A stretch of 64,000 nucleotides of DNA. It comes from Deferribacteraceae bacterium UBA6799. GTDB taxonomy: Bacteria > Chrysiogenota > Deferribacteres > Deferribacterales > Geovibrionaceae. The translations under genes were made by a program, and so were the position numbers. Positions 51,927 through 61,957 of this stretch are shown piece by piece; the stretch's first letter is position 1; every line of letters starts with the position of its first letter. The stretch lies in NCBI GenBank assembly GCA_002452335.1, contig DKFJ01000010.1:387559-451558 (forward strand), in the 5' to 3' direction. A model generated the notes under the pieces. It ran no database searches. It worked only from the letters and a program-made list of their open reading frames with translations, and was not told the origin of the DNA.

Positions 51927-53189
51927 GTGTATCAAAAAGTCAAAGGGTTCAGAGATATTTACGGTCTCGAATCCCGTTATTGGAATAAAGTCGAAAAGGT
52001 CTTCAAACAGACCTTTAAATCATTCAATTTCGAAGAGTTTTACATCCCGGTGCTGGAAAAGACCGAGGTTTTTAACAGAGGCATAGGTTCCACCACGGAC
52101 ATAGTGGAAAAAGAGATGTTCGCCTTCGAGGACAGGGACGGCACACACGTCGCGCTGCGTCCGGAGGGTACAGCGTCCCTTGTCAGGGCTTTTGTTGAGA
52201 ACAAACTCTATAACACTCCCGGCATATCAAAATATTACTATATAGGTCCGATGTTCCGCAGAGAGAGGCCCCAGAAGGGAAGATTCCGTCAGTTCACACA
52301 GGCGGGTATCGAGGTTTTCGGCTCAGGCGGTCCCGCTGTGGACGCAGATATAATCTATCTGCTGTATAAACTGGCAGAGAACATCGGCATTAAGGATTTT
52401 GTCAGCATGGAGATCAACTCCATCGGCTGTCCTGTCTGCCGTCCCGCATACAACGAAAAACTGGTAGCTTATCTTAAATCACACTCGGAAAGCCTCTGCG
52501 AAGACTGCCTGCGCAGATTGGACAAGAACCCCATGCGTATTCTGGACTGTAAAAACGATAAATGTAAGACCATTACAAAAGACGCTCCTGTGGCAATCGA
52601 CCACCTGTGCGGTGAGTGCGGTGATCACTTCGAAGGGGTGAAAGGATATCTGGACGCTCTGAATGTGCCTTACAACATCAACCCCATGATGGTGCGGGGT
52701 CTGGACTATTACGTCCGTACCGCTTTTGAGATGGTTACAGACAAACTCGGCTCACAGAGCGCTGTGGGAGCGGGAGGAAGATATGACGGTCTGGTTCAGC
52801 TGCTCGGCGGACCGGATGAACCGGGCATAGGATTTGCCGTCGGGCTCGACAGGCTGGTCAGCCTCGCCATGCTAAACGAAACTGAGAAAGAGAACGATCT
52901 GGACGTTTTTGTGATATGTTTCAAAGACGCATCAGATAAAATAGCGATAAAATTAATGAACGAACTGCGCTCCAAAGGCATCAGTGCGGATATGGACTAT
53001 GATTTCCGCAAGATGAAGAAGCAGTTCAGCCTTGCCGACAGATACGGAGCTCTCTTCACCGTGGTGATAGGAGAGGACGAGGCAGCCAAAGGCACCGCCT
53101 CAGTGAAAGATATGCTGGCCGGCACACAGGAAGAGATTGAAATAACACAGGTTACCGCGTATATAAGCGATAAACTCAGGAGGAACTAA
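51927..53189 (+). CDS. hisS: Histidyl-tRNA synthetase
   Basis: 420 residues: VKGFRDIYGLESRYWNKVE, motif 2 region KYYYIGPMFRRERPQKGRFRQFTQAGIEVFG, histidine-binding LDYYVRTAFEM, motif 3 GIGFAVGLDRL, and a C-terminal anticodon-binding domain. A four-cysteine segment (CPVCRP...LCEDCLRR...CKNDKC...LCGECG) suggests a zinc knuckle in the insertion, common in this branch. Start is GTG 51927 behind GGAGG. Confidence 0.97.
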   Translation: MYQKVKGFRDIYGLESRYWNKVEKVFKQTFKSFNFEEFYIPVLEKTEVFNRGIGSTTDIVEKEMFAFEDRDGTHVALRPEGTASLVRAFVENKLYNTPGISKYYYIGPMFRRERPQKGRFRQFTQAGIEVFGSGGPAVDADIIYLLYKLAENIGIKDFVSMEINSIGCPVCRPAYNEKLVAYLKSHSESLCEDCLRRLDKNPMRILDCKNDKCKTITKDAPVAIDHLCGECGDHFEGVKGYLDALNVPYNINPMMVRGLDYYVRTAFEMVTDKLGSQSAVGAGGRYDGLVQLLGGPDEPGIGFAVGLDRLVSLAMLNETEKENDLDVFVICFKDASDKIAIKLMNELRSKGISADMDYDFRKMKKQFSLADRYGALFTVVIGEDEAAKGTASVKDMLAGTQEEIEITQVTAYISDKLRRN

Positions 53190-53190
53190 C

Positions 53191-54981
53191 GTGCTTTCAA
53201 ACATGGGAGAGTGGCGCAGAAGCCACAATTGCGCAGCGCTGAACGCATCAAACATTGGAGAAAAGGTCTGTCTGATGGGCTGGGTCCAGAGACGCAGAGA
53301 CCACGGCGGAGTTATCTTCGTTGACCTCCGTGACAGAGAGGGACTCACACAGGTTGTTATGAGCCCCGAATACAATAAAGAAGTGCACGATAAAGGCGAC
53401 GTGGTCAGAAACGAATTTGTTATCGCCGTTAAAGGTACCGTAGGCGCCAGACCTGAAGGCACAATAAATCCCAAACTCCCCACAGGCGAGGTAGAGATCA
53501 TGGTCGATGAGATCAGGATTCTGAACAACGCCCAGACTCCTCCTTTCATGTTAGATGATTTCGACAATACAAACGAAGATGTCAGACTGAAATACAGATA
53601 TCTGGATCTGCGCAGGGCGAGACTTCAGAACAACCTGAAACTCCGCCACAACCTGACAAGAACAGTCCGTGAGTTCCTCTACAGCAGAGATTTCATGGAT
53701 ATAGAGACACCTTTCCTCACTAAGTCAACACCCGAAGGCGCCAGAGACTATCTGGTCCCCAGCCGTGTTAACCCCGGAAAGTGCTATGCTCTGCCCCAGT
53801 CACCCCAGATGTTCAAACAGCTTCTGATGGTGGGCGGCTATGAGAGATACTTTCAGGTGGTAAAATGCTTCCGTGACGAAGACCTGAGAGCTGACCGCCA
53901 GCCTGAGTTCACACAGCTCGATATGGAGATGTCATTCATCGACAGAGAAGACCTGATGGATCTTATCGAAGATATGTACATCCTGATATTCGACAGGCTG
54001 AAAGGAATCAAGCTGACAAAAGGTTTCCCCAGAATGTCCTATGACAACGCTATGGAAAAATATGGTCATGACGCTCCCGACACTCGTTTCGAGATGTTTC
54101 TGACCACTATCAACGATCTGGTTAAAGACAGCGGATTCAAAGTCTTCAACGACACAGTGAAAAACGGCGGCGTGATAAAAGCTATCGTGGCTCAGGGCGC
54201 AGGGGAGAAATTTTCCAGAAAGGATATCGACGACATGACAGACTTCGTGTCCAATCTCGGCGCGGCAGGTCTGGCATATATAAAAGTGAACGCTGACGGG
54301 CTTCAGTCTCCGATTGTTAAGTTCCTCGGTGATTCTGCCGATACTATCGTAAAGGAACTGGGCGCAAAACCCGGCGACATTATTTTCTTCGGCGCGGGCA
54401 AAAAAGAGATAGTTAACCTCTATATGTCAAAACTCAGGATCAGGCTGGCAAACATGCTTGGTCTTATCAAAGAGGACATGTACTCTTTCACATGGGTTCT
54501 TGATTTCCCCCTGCTTGAGTATGATGCCGAAGATAAAAGATATGTGGCAGTGCACCACCCCTTCACAGCTCCGCTGGACGAGGACGTGGAACTGTTCGAC
54601 ACAGATCCCGGCAAGATGAGAGCGAAAGCCTATGACCTGGTTCTCAACGGATCAGAGATAGGCGGAGGTTCTATCAGGATACACAGAAGCGATATTCAGG
54701 AGAAGATGTTCAACGCTCTGGGCTTCACAGAAGAGGAGAGAGAGTACAAATTCGGCTTCTTCATAGAGGCTCTGCGCTACGGAACGCCTCCCCACGGCGG
54801 TATCGCGTTTGGTATCGACAGACTGGCTTCCATCCTGACAGGCTCAGAATCCATCAGAGACGTGATCGCTTTCCCGAAAACTCAGAAAGCGACAGATATG
54901 ATGAGCGACGCTCCCAGCAAGGTGGACGCTAAGCAGTTAAAAGAGCTGTTTATGAAATTTGAAGTTGAGGATGACGAATAA
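53191..54981 (+). CDS. aspS: Aspartyl-tRNA synthetase
   Basis: 596 residues: an N-terminal OB fold (GWVQRRRDHGGVIFVDLRDREG), class II motif 2 FRDEDLRADRQPEFTQLDMEMSF, a GAD insertion domain, and motif 3 GGIAFGIDRL. The bacterial long form is clear. Whether it also charges tRNA-Asn cannot be told. Start is GTG 53191, with AGGAGG inside the end of hisS. Confidence 0.97.
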   Translation: MLSNMGEWRRSHNCAALNASNIGEKVCLMGWVQRRRDHGGVIFVDLRDREGLTQVVMSPEYNKEVHDKGDVVRNEFVIAVKGTVGARPEGTINPKLPTGEVEIMVDEIRILNNAQTPPFMLDDFDNTNEDVRLKYRYLDLRRARLQNNLKLRHNLTRTVREFLYSRDFMDIETPFLTKSTPEGARDYLVPSRVNPGKCYALPQSPQMFKQLLMVGGYERYFQVVKCFRDEDLRADRQPEFTQLDMEMSFIDREDLMDLIEDMYILIFDRLKGIKLTKGFPRMSYDNAMEKYGHDAPDTRFEMFLTTINDLVKDSGFKVFNDTVKNGGVIKAIVAQGAGEKFSRKDIDDMTDFVSNLGAAGLAYIKVNADGLQSPIVKFLGDSADTIVKELGAKPGDIIFFGAGKKEIVNLYMSKLRIRLANMLGLIKEDMYSFTWVLDFPLLEYDAEDKRYVAVHHPFTAPLDEDVELFDTDPGKMRAKAYDLVLNGSEIGGGSIRIHRSDIQEKMFNALGFTEEEREYKFGFFIEALRYGTPPHGGIAFGIDRLASILTGSESIRDVIAFPKTQKATDMMSDAPSKVDAKQLKELFMKFEVEDDE

Positions 54982-55010
54982 TCTTCAGGTATATTTAACA
55001 TTTATCAGAT

Positions 55011-55039
55011 TTGACTTAATATTACATGTGTGATATATT
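55011..55039 (+). promoter_or_regulatory. Promoter of the LysM lipoprotein gene
   Basis: TTGACT (55011-55016), 17 bp, TATATT (55034-55039). The ATG at 55079 follows GGGAGG. Confidence 0.65.
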
Positions 55040-55078
55040 AAGTTATTATAAACGTTAAAGACGGAAGGGAGGACCCGA

Positions 55079-55912
55079 ATGAGCAGAATTAGTAAATTCT
55101 TAGCATTGACAATGATAGCAGCTGCCCTACTGACAGTCGGCTGTTCCAAACCCCCCGTTCAGGAAATGGACAACGCGAAGGCTGCCATGAAAGCAGCTCA
55201 GGAAAGCGGGGCTGAAAAATGTGCCAGCGAAGAATATCAGAAGGCGAAAGCCTCTGTTGAAAGCGCTGAGGCAAAAATGGCAGAGGCTGAAAAAGGCGGT
55301 TCTAAGTCTGAGCTTTACAAGCAGGCTAAAGAAGAACTCCTTCAGGCTATAGCTGATTTTGAAAAAGCAAAAGAAAAAGCCGCTGAGCGTTCAAAGATTA
55401 ATGACAAAGCTCAGGCTGAGCTTGACGCCGCTAAAAAGAACCTGGACGCTGCCGCCGCTTCTGACGGTGAGTACTCTGCTTCATACAAAGCCGCTAAGGC
55501 TAAACTGGACGAAGCACAGGCTCTTATCGACAAGTGCGAAGGCGAAAAAGCTATGGAAGTTCTGAAGCAGGTTGAGATAGATAAAGACGCTATCCAGAAA
55601 GAGATTATGGAAGCCAAGGCTGAGTCTATGAAAGCTGAGTCCACACAGGCAGCTGTCGGCGCTACTCTGGAAGATATCATCAGATACACAGTAGTGAAAG
55701 GCGACAACCTGTGGAACATCTCTAAGGCTAAATATCAGAACCCCTTTATGTGGCCGCTCATCTACTGGGCAAACAAAAGCATGATCAAAGATCCCGACCT
55801 TATTTTCCCCGGTCAGGTATTTAAGATCCGCGCTCAGGCCGGTGAAGACGCTGACAAGGCCATCGATTACGCTAAACACAGAGGCCCCTGGTCACTGTTC
55901 GACGGCAAGTAA
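55079..55912 (+). CDS. Ala/Lys/Glu-rich lipoprotein with a C-terminal LysM-type domain
   Basis: 277 residues. A lipoprotein signal peptide ends at LLTVGC (Cys21 or so), so it should be lipid-anchored in the envelope. Residues about 25-200 are a coiled-coil of Ala, Lys and Glu repeats (DUF4398-like). From about 208, YTVVKGDNLWNISKAKYQNPFMWPLIYWANKSMIKDPDLIFPGQVFKI is a LysM-like peptidoglycan-binding module. It likely links the outer membrane to peptidoglycan. A strong own promoter and terminator suggest high expression, as for structural lipoproteins. Confidence 0.88.
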   Translation: MSRISKFLALTMIAAALLTVGCSKPPVQEMDNAKAAMKAAQESGAEKCASEEYQKAKASVESAEAKMAEAEKGGSKSELYKQAKEELLQAIADFEKAKEKAAERSKINDKAQAELDAAKKNLDAAAASDGEYSASYKAAKAKLDEAQALIDKCEGEKAMEVLKQVEIDKDAIQKEIMEAKAESMKAESTQAAVGATLEDIIRYTVVKGDNLWNISKAKYQNPFMWPLIYWANKSMIKDPDLIFPGQVFKIRAQAGEDADKAIDYAKHRGPWSLFDGK

Positions 55913-55932
55913 GAGATTTCTAAACCAATCAG

Positions 55933-55960
55933 AAGGCGGTCATTTGACCGCCTTTTTTTT
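55933..55960 (+). terminator. Rho-independent terminator of the LysM lipoprotein gene
   Basis: AAGGCGGTCA-TT-TGACCGCCTT followed by a run of T. Stem (AAGGCGGTC) equals that of 32311-32340. Confidence 0.9.
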
Positions 55961-55985
55961 ATAGAAAACCCTTTGTGTTTTTATT

Positions 55986-56014
55986 TTGACCTGTTCAGCT
56001 TTGCAGTGTATTAT
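55986..56014 (+). promoter_or_regulatory. Promoter of the M16 peptidase-dut operon
   Basis: TTGACC (55986-55991), 17 bp, TATTAT (56009-56014), about 30 bases before the ATG. Confidence 0.6.
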
Positions 56015-56044
56015 CAGATTTCTTTATTAATAAAAGGAAGCTGA

Positions 56045-57262
56045 ATGAGAGAATTATACAAAATAGGCAATATCCCGGTAATTTACGAAAAAGTTACCAG
56101 CCTCCCCGGGCTTTTTACCATTTCTGTTTTTTTTGATACCGGTTCATCCAACGAAACAACAGTAAACAACGGCGTTTCTCACTTCATCGAACATATGGCG
56201 TTTCGCGGCACCAAAGATTTTACATCTGAGGAGATCAGCAGACTGTCAGAGATGTACGGCGGATATATGAACGCCTATACCTCCAAAGAGACCACAGCGT
56301 ATTATATAAAAGGTTTTTCCGGAAATCTGGAGCTTTTCATCCGGCTGATGGCTAATATCTGTTTTCATCCCAGATTTGACAGGGATGATTTTCTGAATGA
56401 AAAACAGATAATCATAGATGAGATAAACTCTGTGATGGACAACCCGGAGGAATATCTGGGAGAGGCGGCGGAGCTGGAGCTTTTCCGCGGCTGTTCTCTG
56501 GAATATCCGGTTTCCGGTACAGCAGAGACAGTTGAGGCACTTTCGCTGGAAGATATAGTAAAGTTCTACAACACTAATTACATAGCTGAAAACTGCATAA
56601 TATCAGTATGCGGTGATGTGGAAAAAGCCGATGTGGTGAAATACATCACAAAATATTTTCCCGATACAAAAGAGAGCATCGCAGGGGTAAAACCTCACTA
56701 TAAACCTGTCTACAACACTATTTCCAAAGATTTTCAGTTCAAATCAGGACAGAGCTACGTTCAGCTGCTGTATCCCGCTTTTCAGTACAGCGATTCCAGA
56801 AGATACGCTCTCTCCGGATGCACAATGCTGCTGGGCGGACTCATGAGCTCCAGACTTTTTCAGGAGATCAGAGAGAAACGTGGGCTCTGCTACAACATAG
56901 AGGCGGAATCAGTGCTTTATAAGAGCGCCGGATATGTCAACATCCTCTATTCCTGCTCTGACGCCAACAAGGACAAGGTTCAGGAACTGGTTATCAAAGA
57001 GATAAATAAGATGATAAAGCACGGCATAACAGACGACGAGCTGACAATGATAAAAAATCAGCTGAAATTTTCATATGCGTCCAACTTTGAGACTCTGGAG
57101 AGCAGGGCGCAGATGAATTTCAGGCATATATACCATTACGGCAGACTGCTGGAGAGCGAAGATATTCTGCGCAGGATAGACGAGCTGGACAAACAGCAGG
57201 TTCACGATACAGCAGAAGTGATTCTGAATAAGGAGTATTCTGTATGCAGACTTGTACAGTGA
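56045..57262 (+). CDS. M16-family zinc peptidase (processing-peptidase-like)
   Basis: 405 residues. The inverted zinc motif HFIEHMAF (H-x-x-E-H) near residue 47 is followed by the downstream Glu region (NEKQIIIDEINSVMDNPEEY). The second half has the R-Y-like RLFQEIREKRGLCYNIEAE block of M16 inactive halves. It is a single-chain M16B enzyme, probably acting as a dimer. AAGGAAG precedes the ATG. It overlaps dut by 19 bases, a frequent pairing. Confidence 0.93.
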   Translation: MRELYKIGNIPVIYEKVTSLPGLFTISVFFDTGSSNETTVNNGVSHFIEHMAFRGTKDFTSEEISRLSEMYGGYMNAYTSKETTAYYIKGFSGNLELFIRLMANICFHPRFDRDDFLNEKQIIIDEINSVMDNPEEYLGEAAELELFRGCSLEYPVSGTAETVEALSLEDIVKFYNTNYIAENCIISVCGDVEKADVVKYITKYFPDTKESIAGVKPHYKPVYNTISKDFQFKSGQSYVQLLYPAFQYSDSRRYALSGCTMLLGGLMSSRLFQEIREKRGLCYNIEAESVLYKSAGYVNILYSCSDANKDKVQELVIKEINKMIKHGITDDELTMIKNQLKFSYASNFETLESRAQMNFRHIYHYGRLLESEDILRRIDELDKQQVHDTAEVILNKEYSVCRLVQ

Positions 57263-57678
57263 AGATAAAGACCGATGACGACAGGCTGATGCCTGAGTAT
57301 AAGACAGAGCATGCGGCCGGTGTTGACATCATGGCGTCCCATGATGGCCTGATAGAGCCTTTTAAAAGAGCGCTGGTAAAGACAGGGCTTTTCATAGAAC
57401 TGGCTGTGGGTTATGAGGCGCAGGTGCGCCCCAGAAGCGGGCTGGCGCTGAAAAACGGTGTGACAGTGCTGAATTCTCCCGGCACTATAGACGCCGATTA
57501 CAGAGGCGAGGTGGGCGTGATACTCGTTAATCTGTCCGAAGAACCTTTTGAATATAAAAAATATGACAGAATAGCGCAGATGGTGATAGCTCCGGTGTCC
57601 AAAGCGAATCTCGTCAGATCGGATGAGCTGTCTGATACGGACAGAGGTGCCGGCGGTTTCGGACACACAGGAAAATGA
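57244..57678 (+). CDS. dut: dUTP diphosphatase
   Basis: 144 residues, trimeric dUTPase fold: motif 1 EHAAGVDIMA, motif 2 RPRSGLALKNG, motif 3 GTIDADYRGEVGVILVN, motif 4 YDRIAQMVIAPV and motif 5 DRGAGGFGHTG. All five motifs are intact. It removes dUTP to keep uracil out of DNA and supplies dUMP. Confidence 0.97.
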   Translation: MQTCTVKIKTDDDRLMPEYKTEHAAGVDIMASHDGLIEPFKRALVKTGLFIELAVGYEAQVRPRSGLALKNGVTVLNSPGTIDADYRGEVGVILVNLSEEPFEYKKYDRIAQMVIAPVSKANLVRSDELSDTDRGAGGFGHTGK

Positions 57679-57711
57679 CACATATATGTATTATAAATTT
57701 TATTATTTCTA

Positions 57712-57720
57712 TGCTATTAT
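57712..57720 (+). promoter_or_regulatory. Possible extended -10 promoter of glgP
   Basis: TGC-TATTAT forms an extended -10 element 28 bases before the glgP ATG; no good -35 is visible. Confidence 0.35.
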
Positions 57721-57747
57721 AGGTTACTAAATTTACAGGTGGCGCAG

Positions 57748-60300
57748 ATGAAAGTTTATGAATTTAACGTCAAGACCAAACTTCCCGATAAACTCAGACC
57801 TCTGGAACAGATAGCGCACAACCTCTGGTACAGCTGGAACTGGGAAGCGAGGGAACTCTTCCGCATGATTAACATGGAAGTATGGGAAGAGTGTGAACAC
57901 AACCCCGTCTATGTACTTTCTAAACTTACCGAAAAAGATTTTAAACGTCTCATCGGCGACCCTGTTTTTATGAATTTCATGGATAACTGTCATGAGCGTC
58001 TTAATGAATACAAGATGCTTCCCAAATGGTTTGAGCTGGCGCACAGCGGAAAAAGAGCCGAAGGAATGGAAGTCGCCTATTTCAGCGCGGAATACGGCAT
58101 ACACGAATCTGTGAAACTTTATTCCGGCGGTCTCGGCGTTCTCTCCGGCGACCACTGTAAATCAGCCAGCGACCTCGGTATTCCTTTCTCCGCCGTGGGG
58201 CTTCTCTACCGCAACGGCTATTTTCACCAGTATCTTAACTCAGACGGCTGGCAGCAGCAGTCTATCCCCTATAACGAATTTCACAGGATGCCCGTCAGCC
58301 CTGTAAAGGATGATGACGGAAACTCCATATATGTATCAGTAAAGATAAATACCAGAGATGTAACCGTGAAGGTGTGGAAGCTGGAGATAGGCGTTATAAA
58401 CATCTATCTGCTGGATACAGATCTGCCTTCCAACCATCCGCAGGACAGAGAGATCACCGGACAGCTTTATGGCGGTGATTCCGATATGAGGCTGAAACAG
58501 GAGATAATTCTCGGTATAGCCGGCGTCAGAGCTCTGAAAGCTATGGGTAAGAAACCATCTGTATTTCATCTTAATGAAGGACACCCGTCATTCGCCGCTC
58601 TGGAGCGCATCAGACAGTATGTTCAGGAGGGCATTTCACTCAGAAACGCCGCCGAGATAGTGAAGAAGAGCACACTTTTCACCACACACACTCCTGTCCC
58701 CGCCGGATTTGACGTGTTCAGCTCAGAGCAGATCAGAAAATATCTGGGACCTATATTTGACGGTTCAGGACTTAATATAAACCAGGTTGTCGGTTTCGGA
58801 CGTGAAAACCCATTCAACGAATCAGAAGGATTCGCCATGGCTATGTGCGGAATCAGGCTGAGCACCTATAGAAACGGTGTCAGCGCCCTGCACGGAGCTG
58901 TATCCAGAGAGATGTTCAAAAACCTGTGGAATAATGCTCTGCTGGATTTCGTCCCGATTGGTCACGTTACTAACGGCGTGCATCTGCCGACGTTCATCGC
59001 CGAAAATTTCAAGACCATCTACACCAGATATCTGTCTGAGGCATGGTCTTATAAACCCTATGACTTCGACGTATGGCAGGATATAGAAAAGATACCCGAC
59101 AACGCCTTCTTCGAGGCGAAATACAAACAGAGAGAGAGGCTGGTGATCTTCGCCCGTGACAGGCTGAAAAAGCAGGTTACAAAAAGAGGCGGCACAGCCA
59201 GCGAGATAGCCAAGGCTGATGATGTTCTTAAAGCTGACTGCCTGACCATCGGATTTGCCAGACGTTTCGCCACATATAAGAGGGGATATCTTCTCTTTAT
59301 GGATGAGGAGAGGCTGGCAAAGATTCTGAACAACCCTAAACAGCCTGTTCAGATAATCATAGCCGGAAAGGCTCACCCGAAAGACGACGGCGGAAAGGAG
59401 ATCATCAAAAAGATTTTCCACATAGCCCGCAAACCGGAGTTCAGAGATAAAATAGTCTTCATAGAGGACTACGACATAGAAGTTGCCAGACACCTTGCCC
59501 ACGGCGTGGATATATGGCTGAACACTCCCAAGAGACCCATGGAGGCATCCGGTACCAGCGGTATGAAGATAGCCGCCAACGGAGGTCTTAACCTGTCAAT
59601 CCTGGACGGCTGGTGGGACGAGGGATACAACGGCGAGACAGGATTCGCCATCGGTTCCGGAGAGGAATACGACAACCCTGAATATCAGGACTTTGTGGAG
59701 AGCATGGAGCTTTATGACAAGCTGGAGAACGAGATAATCCCGCTCTTCTATAACCGCGACAGAGTGGGCATCCCCAGAGAATGGATGCACATGATGAAAC
59801 AGGCTGTCAAAGTATGCGCCGCTTTCTTCAACACATCCCGCATGGTTATGGAATATACCGATAAATATTACGTTCCTCTGCATGAGCTGCACTCCGACAT
59901 AGCTGAGAATAACTATGCCGGTATAGCTGAATACATGGAGTGGAAGGACAATATCATATCCGGATGGGACTCTGTGAACTTCACATACAGCAATGTGAAC
60001 GCAGAAGAGATGAGCATGGGCAGCAAAGTGACGCTGGAGGCGTCTGTTTTGTGCGATAAGATCAAGCGTGAGTATATCGATGTTTACGCTGTGGTGGACT
60101 ATGACGGCAAGAGCGGCGAGCTGAACAAGCCGACATTCATAAAGCTTGATTATGTGCACAAGGACAACGGCGCAGAATATTTTAATAAAGAATACACAGT
60201 GGACAGAGCGGGCAAGATGAAGGTGGCGTTTGCCGCCGTGCCCGGTCATAAATATCTCAAAAATATTTTTGAGCTTAATCTGGTGGCCTGGGCTAAGTGA
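57748..60300 (+). CDS. glgP: Alpha-glucan phosphorylase (GT35, TIGR02094-type)
   Basis: 850 residues from ATG 57748, preferred over the GTG at 57739 because AGGTGG (57736-57741) can then act as the ribosome site. LRPLEQIAHNLWYSWN, AYFSAEYGIHESVKLYSGGLGVLSGDH, FHLNEGHPSF, HTPVPAGFD, FARRFATYKRG and the PLP-proximal MEASGTSGMKIAANGG are all typical. It phosphorolyses alpha-1,4-glucans to glucose 1-phosphate. This branch is the short, bacterial/archaeal GlgP type, not the MalP type. Confidence 0.95.
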   Translation: MKVYEFNVKTKLPDKLRPLEQIAHNLWYSWNWEARELFRMINMEVWEECEHNPVYVLSKLTEKDFKRLIGDPVFMNFMDNCHERLNEYKMLPKWFELAHSGKRAEGMEVAYFSAEYGIHESVKLYSGGLGVLSGDHCKSASDLGIPFSAVGLLYRNGYFHQYLNSDGWQQQSIPYNEFHRMPVSPVKDDDGNSIYVSVKINTRDVTVKVWKLEIGVINIYLLDTDLPSNHPQDREITGQLYGGDSDMRLKQEIILGIAGVRALKAMGKKPSVFHLNEGHPSFAALERIRQYVQEGISLRNAAEIVKKSTLFTTHTPVPAGFDVFSSEQIRKYLGPIFDGSGLNINQVVGFGRENPFNESEGFAMAMCGIRLSTYRNGVSALHGAVSREMFKNLWNNALLDFVPIGHVTNGVHLPTFIAENFKTIYTRYLSEAWSYKPYDFDVWQDIEKIPDNAFFEAKYKQRERLVIFARDRLKKQVTKRGGTASEIAKADDVLKADCLTIGFARRFATYKRGYLLFMDEERLAKILNNPKQPVQIIIAGKAHPKDDGGKEIIKKIFHIARKPEFRDKIVFIEDYDIEVARHLAHGVDIWLNTPKRPMEASGTSGMKIAANGGLNLSILDGWWDEGYNGETGFAIGSGEEYDNPEYQDFVESMELYDKLENEIIPLFYNRDRVGIPREWMHMMKQAVKVCAAFFNTSRMVMEYTDKYYVPLHELHSDIAENNYAGIAEYMEWKDNIISGWDSVNFTYSNVNAEEMSMGSKVTLEASVLCDKIKREYIDVYAVVDYDGKSGELNKPTFIKLDYVHKDNGAEYFNKEYTVDRAGKMKVAFAAVPGHKYLKNIFELNLVAWAK

Positions 60301-60794
60301 GACAGTACATCCCCCATTCCACAGGATGTTTTATCTGCGGACAGAACAATCCGGTTGGCTTGAAACACAGGTTTTATACAGAGGGCGGGGCGGTATACAG
60401 CGATGTCTACATCCCCGCTGACTACTGCGGGTTTAAAGATGTCGTCCACGGAGGCATCTGCACGGCTCTTCTGGACGAGACGATGGGCTGGACTCCTTTC
60501 ATATTCGAGGAGTCTCTGGACAGGCTCTGCTTCACCAGAAGTCTGGAGGTCAAGTTCAGACGTAATGCCCCCACTATGACAAATCTGATAGTAGAGGCTT
60601 GCTATCAGGGTATGCGCAAGGGAATATGCGAGGTTACAGGCGAGCTGAAAGATATGAACGGAACTGTCTACGCCTCCGCCTCCGGAAGATTTATCCCGAT
60701 TCCGCCGGAAAAGATGGCGGAGACGCTTCAGTATCTTGTGATAGATGAAAAGTTAAAATATCATGAAAAATTCAATCAGTTTATCGGTAAATAA
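60297..60794 (+). CDS. PaaI-like hotdog-fold thioesterase
   Basis: 165 residues. The pattern GCFICGQNNPVGLKHRFYTEGG and VVHGGICTALLDETMGW (H..G....LLDE) is that of the 4HBT/PaaI hotdog family, including the CFxCGxxNPxGL motif found in one large uncharacterised branch. It hydrolyses acyl-CoA or similar thioesters. Start is GTG 60297, overlapping the glgP stop (GTGA). It overlaps the MFS gene by one base. Confidence 0.85.
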   Translation: MRQYIPHSTGCFICGQNNPVGLKHRFYTEGGAVYSDVYIPADYCGFKDVVHGGICTALLDETMGWTPFIFEESLDRLCFTRSLEVKFRRNAPTMTNLIVEACYQGMRKGICEVTGELKDMNGTVYASASGRFIPIPPEKMAETLQYLVIDEKLKYHEKFNQFIGK

Positions 60795-61948
60795 TGTTTA
60801 ATCACCGCAACAAAGATATGTATCTTTTTCTGTTGCTTCTGAATATCGCGGTTTATCTGGGGTTTCAGAGCTGGTCTGTGGTTTTTAATAACTTCGCTTA
60901 TGAATACGCTAACTTTGACGGGTTTAGGATGGGACTCACCCAGTCCATCAGAGAGATTCCCGGTTTTCTCTCTCTGCTGGTGATTCTGGCTATCGTTGTT
61001 CTGCCGGAACACAAGCTGGCTGTTGTCAGCATGATAGTTCTGGGCATCGGGATAGGGATCACCGGTTATCTGCCGAGCACCACAGGGGTTATCATTTCCA
61101 CGCTGGTGATGTCGTTCGGTTTTCACTTTTACGAGACGGTGAACCAGTCCCTTACATTGCAGTATTTCAACAAACAGGAATCACCCATAGTCTTCAGCAA
61201 ACTGCGAAGCACCGCAGCCGGGGCGAACATCGCCGCCGGCGGTCTGGTGATGCTTCTGCTGGGGTTCATGAGCTATAAGAATATCTTTCTGACAGTGGGT
61301 GTTCTCGTTGTCGGTGTCGGTCTCTATTGTCTGCGGCTTAATCCGGTGGATAATTCCCTTCCTCCGCAGAAGAAAAAGCTCTATCTGAAAAAACGCTACT
61401 GGCTGTATTACGCTCTGACATTCTTTGCCGGAGCCAGACGTCAGGTATTCACTGCTTTTTCCGTGTTCTTGATGGTGGAAAAATTTCATTTCTCCGCCAA
61501 AGAGATAGCGGTACTTTTCATCATTAATAACGTTGTTAATTTCCTCTTCAACCCTTACATAGGCAAATTCATCATAAAATACGGCGAGCGCAGGATGCTC
61601 TCTTTTGAGTATTTCACACTGATATTCATATTCATTGGATATGCCGCCATAGATAACAAATATCTGGTGGCAGGACTTTATATTATAGATCACATAGTTT
61701 TTAACTTCGCCGTGGCGATCAGAACGTTTTATCAGAAGATTTCCGACCCTGCCGACTTTGCCAATGGCTCGGCTGTGGGCTTTACTATCAACCATATAGC
61801 CGCCGTGTTCATTCCATTCGCCGGAGGCATGCTCTGGATGATGGACAGAAAAATCCCGTTCATCAGCGGGGCGGTTCTCGCCCTCTGTTCGCTGGTTCTG
61901 ACTCAGTTTATGACGTCTGAACTCAGAAAAAGTGAATTATCATCATAA
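60794..61948 (+). CDS. Major facilitator superfamily transporter
   Basis: 384 residues, about twelve helices in two halves joined by the cytosolic LRLNPVDNSLPPQKKKLYLKKRYW loop. The short form (no large loops) and the MFS_1-like N-terminal helix pattern suggest a sugar- or drug-type transporter, but no substrate can be named. It begins at the last base of the thioesterase stop. Confidence 0.8.
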   Translation: MFNHRNKDMYLFLLLLNIAVYLGFQSWSVVFNNFAYEYANFDGFRMGLTQSIREIPGFLSLLVILAIVVLPEHKLAVVSMIVLGIGIGITGYLPSTTGVIISTLVMSFGFHFYETVNQSLTLQYFNKQESPIVFSKLRSTAAGANIAAGGLVMLLLGFMSYKNIFLTVGVLVVGVGLYCLRLNPVDNSLPPQKKKLYLKKRYWLYYALTFFAGARRQVFTAFSVFLMVEKFHFSAKEIAVLFIINNVVNFLFNPYIGKFIIKYGERRMLSFEYFTLIFIFIGYAAIDNKYLVAGLYIIDHIVFNFAVAIRTFYQKISDPADFANGSAVGFTINHIAAVFIPFAGGMLWMMDRKIPFISGAVLALCSLVLTQFMTSELRKSELSS

Positions 61949-61957
61949 TTTCGCCTG

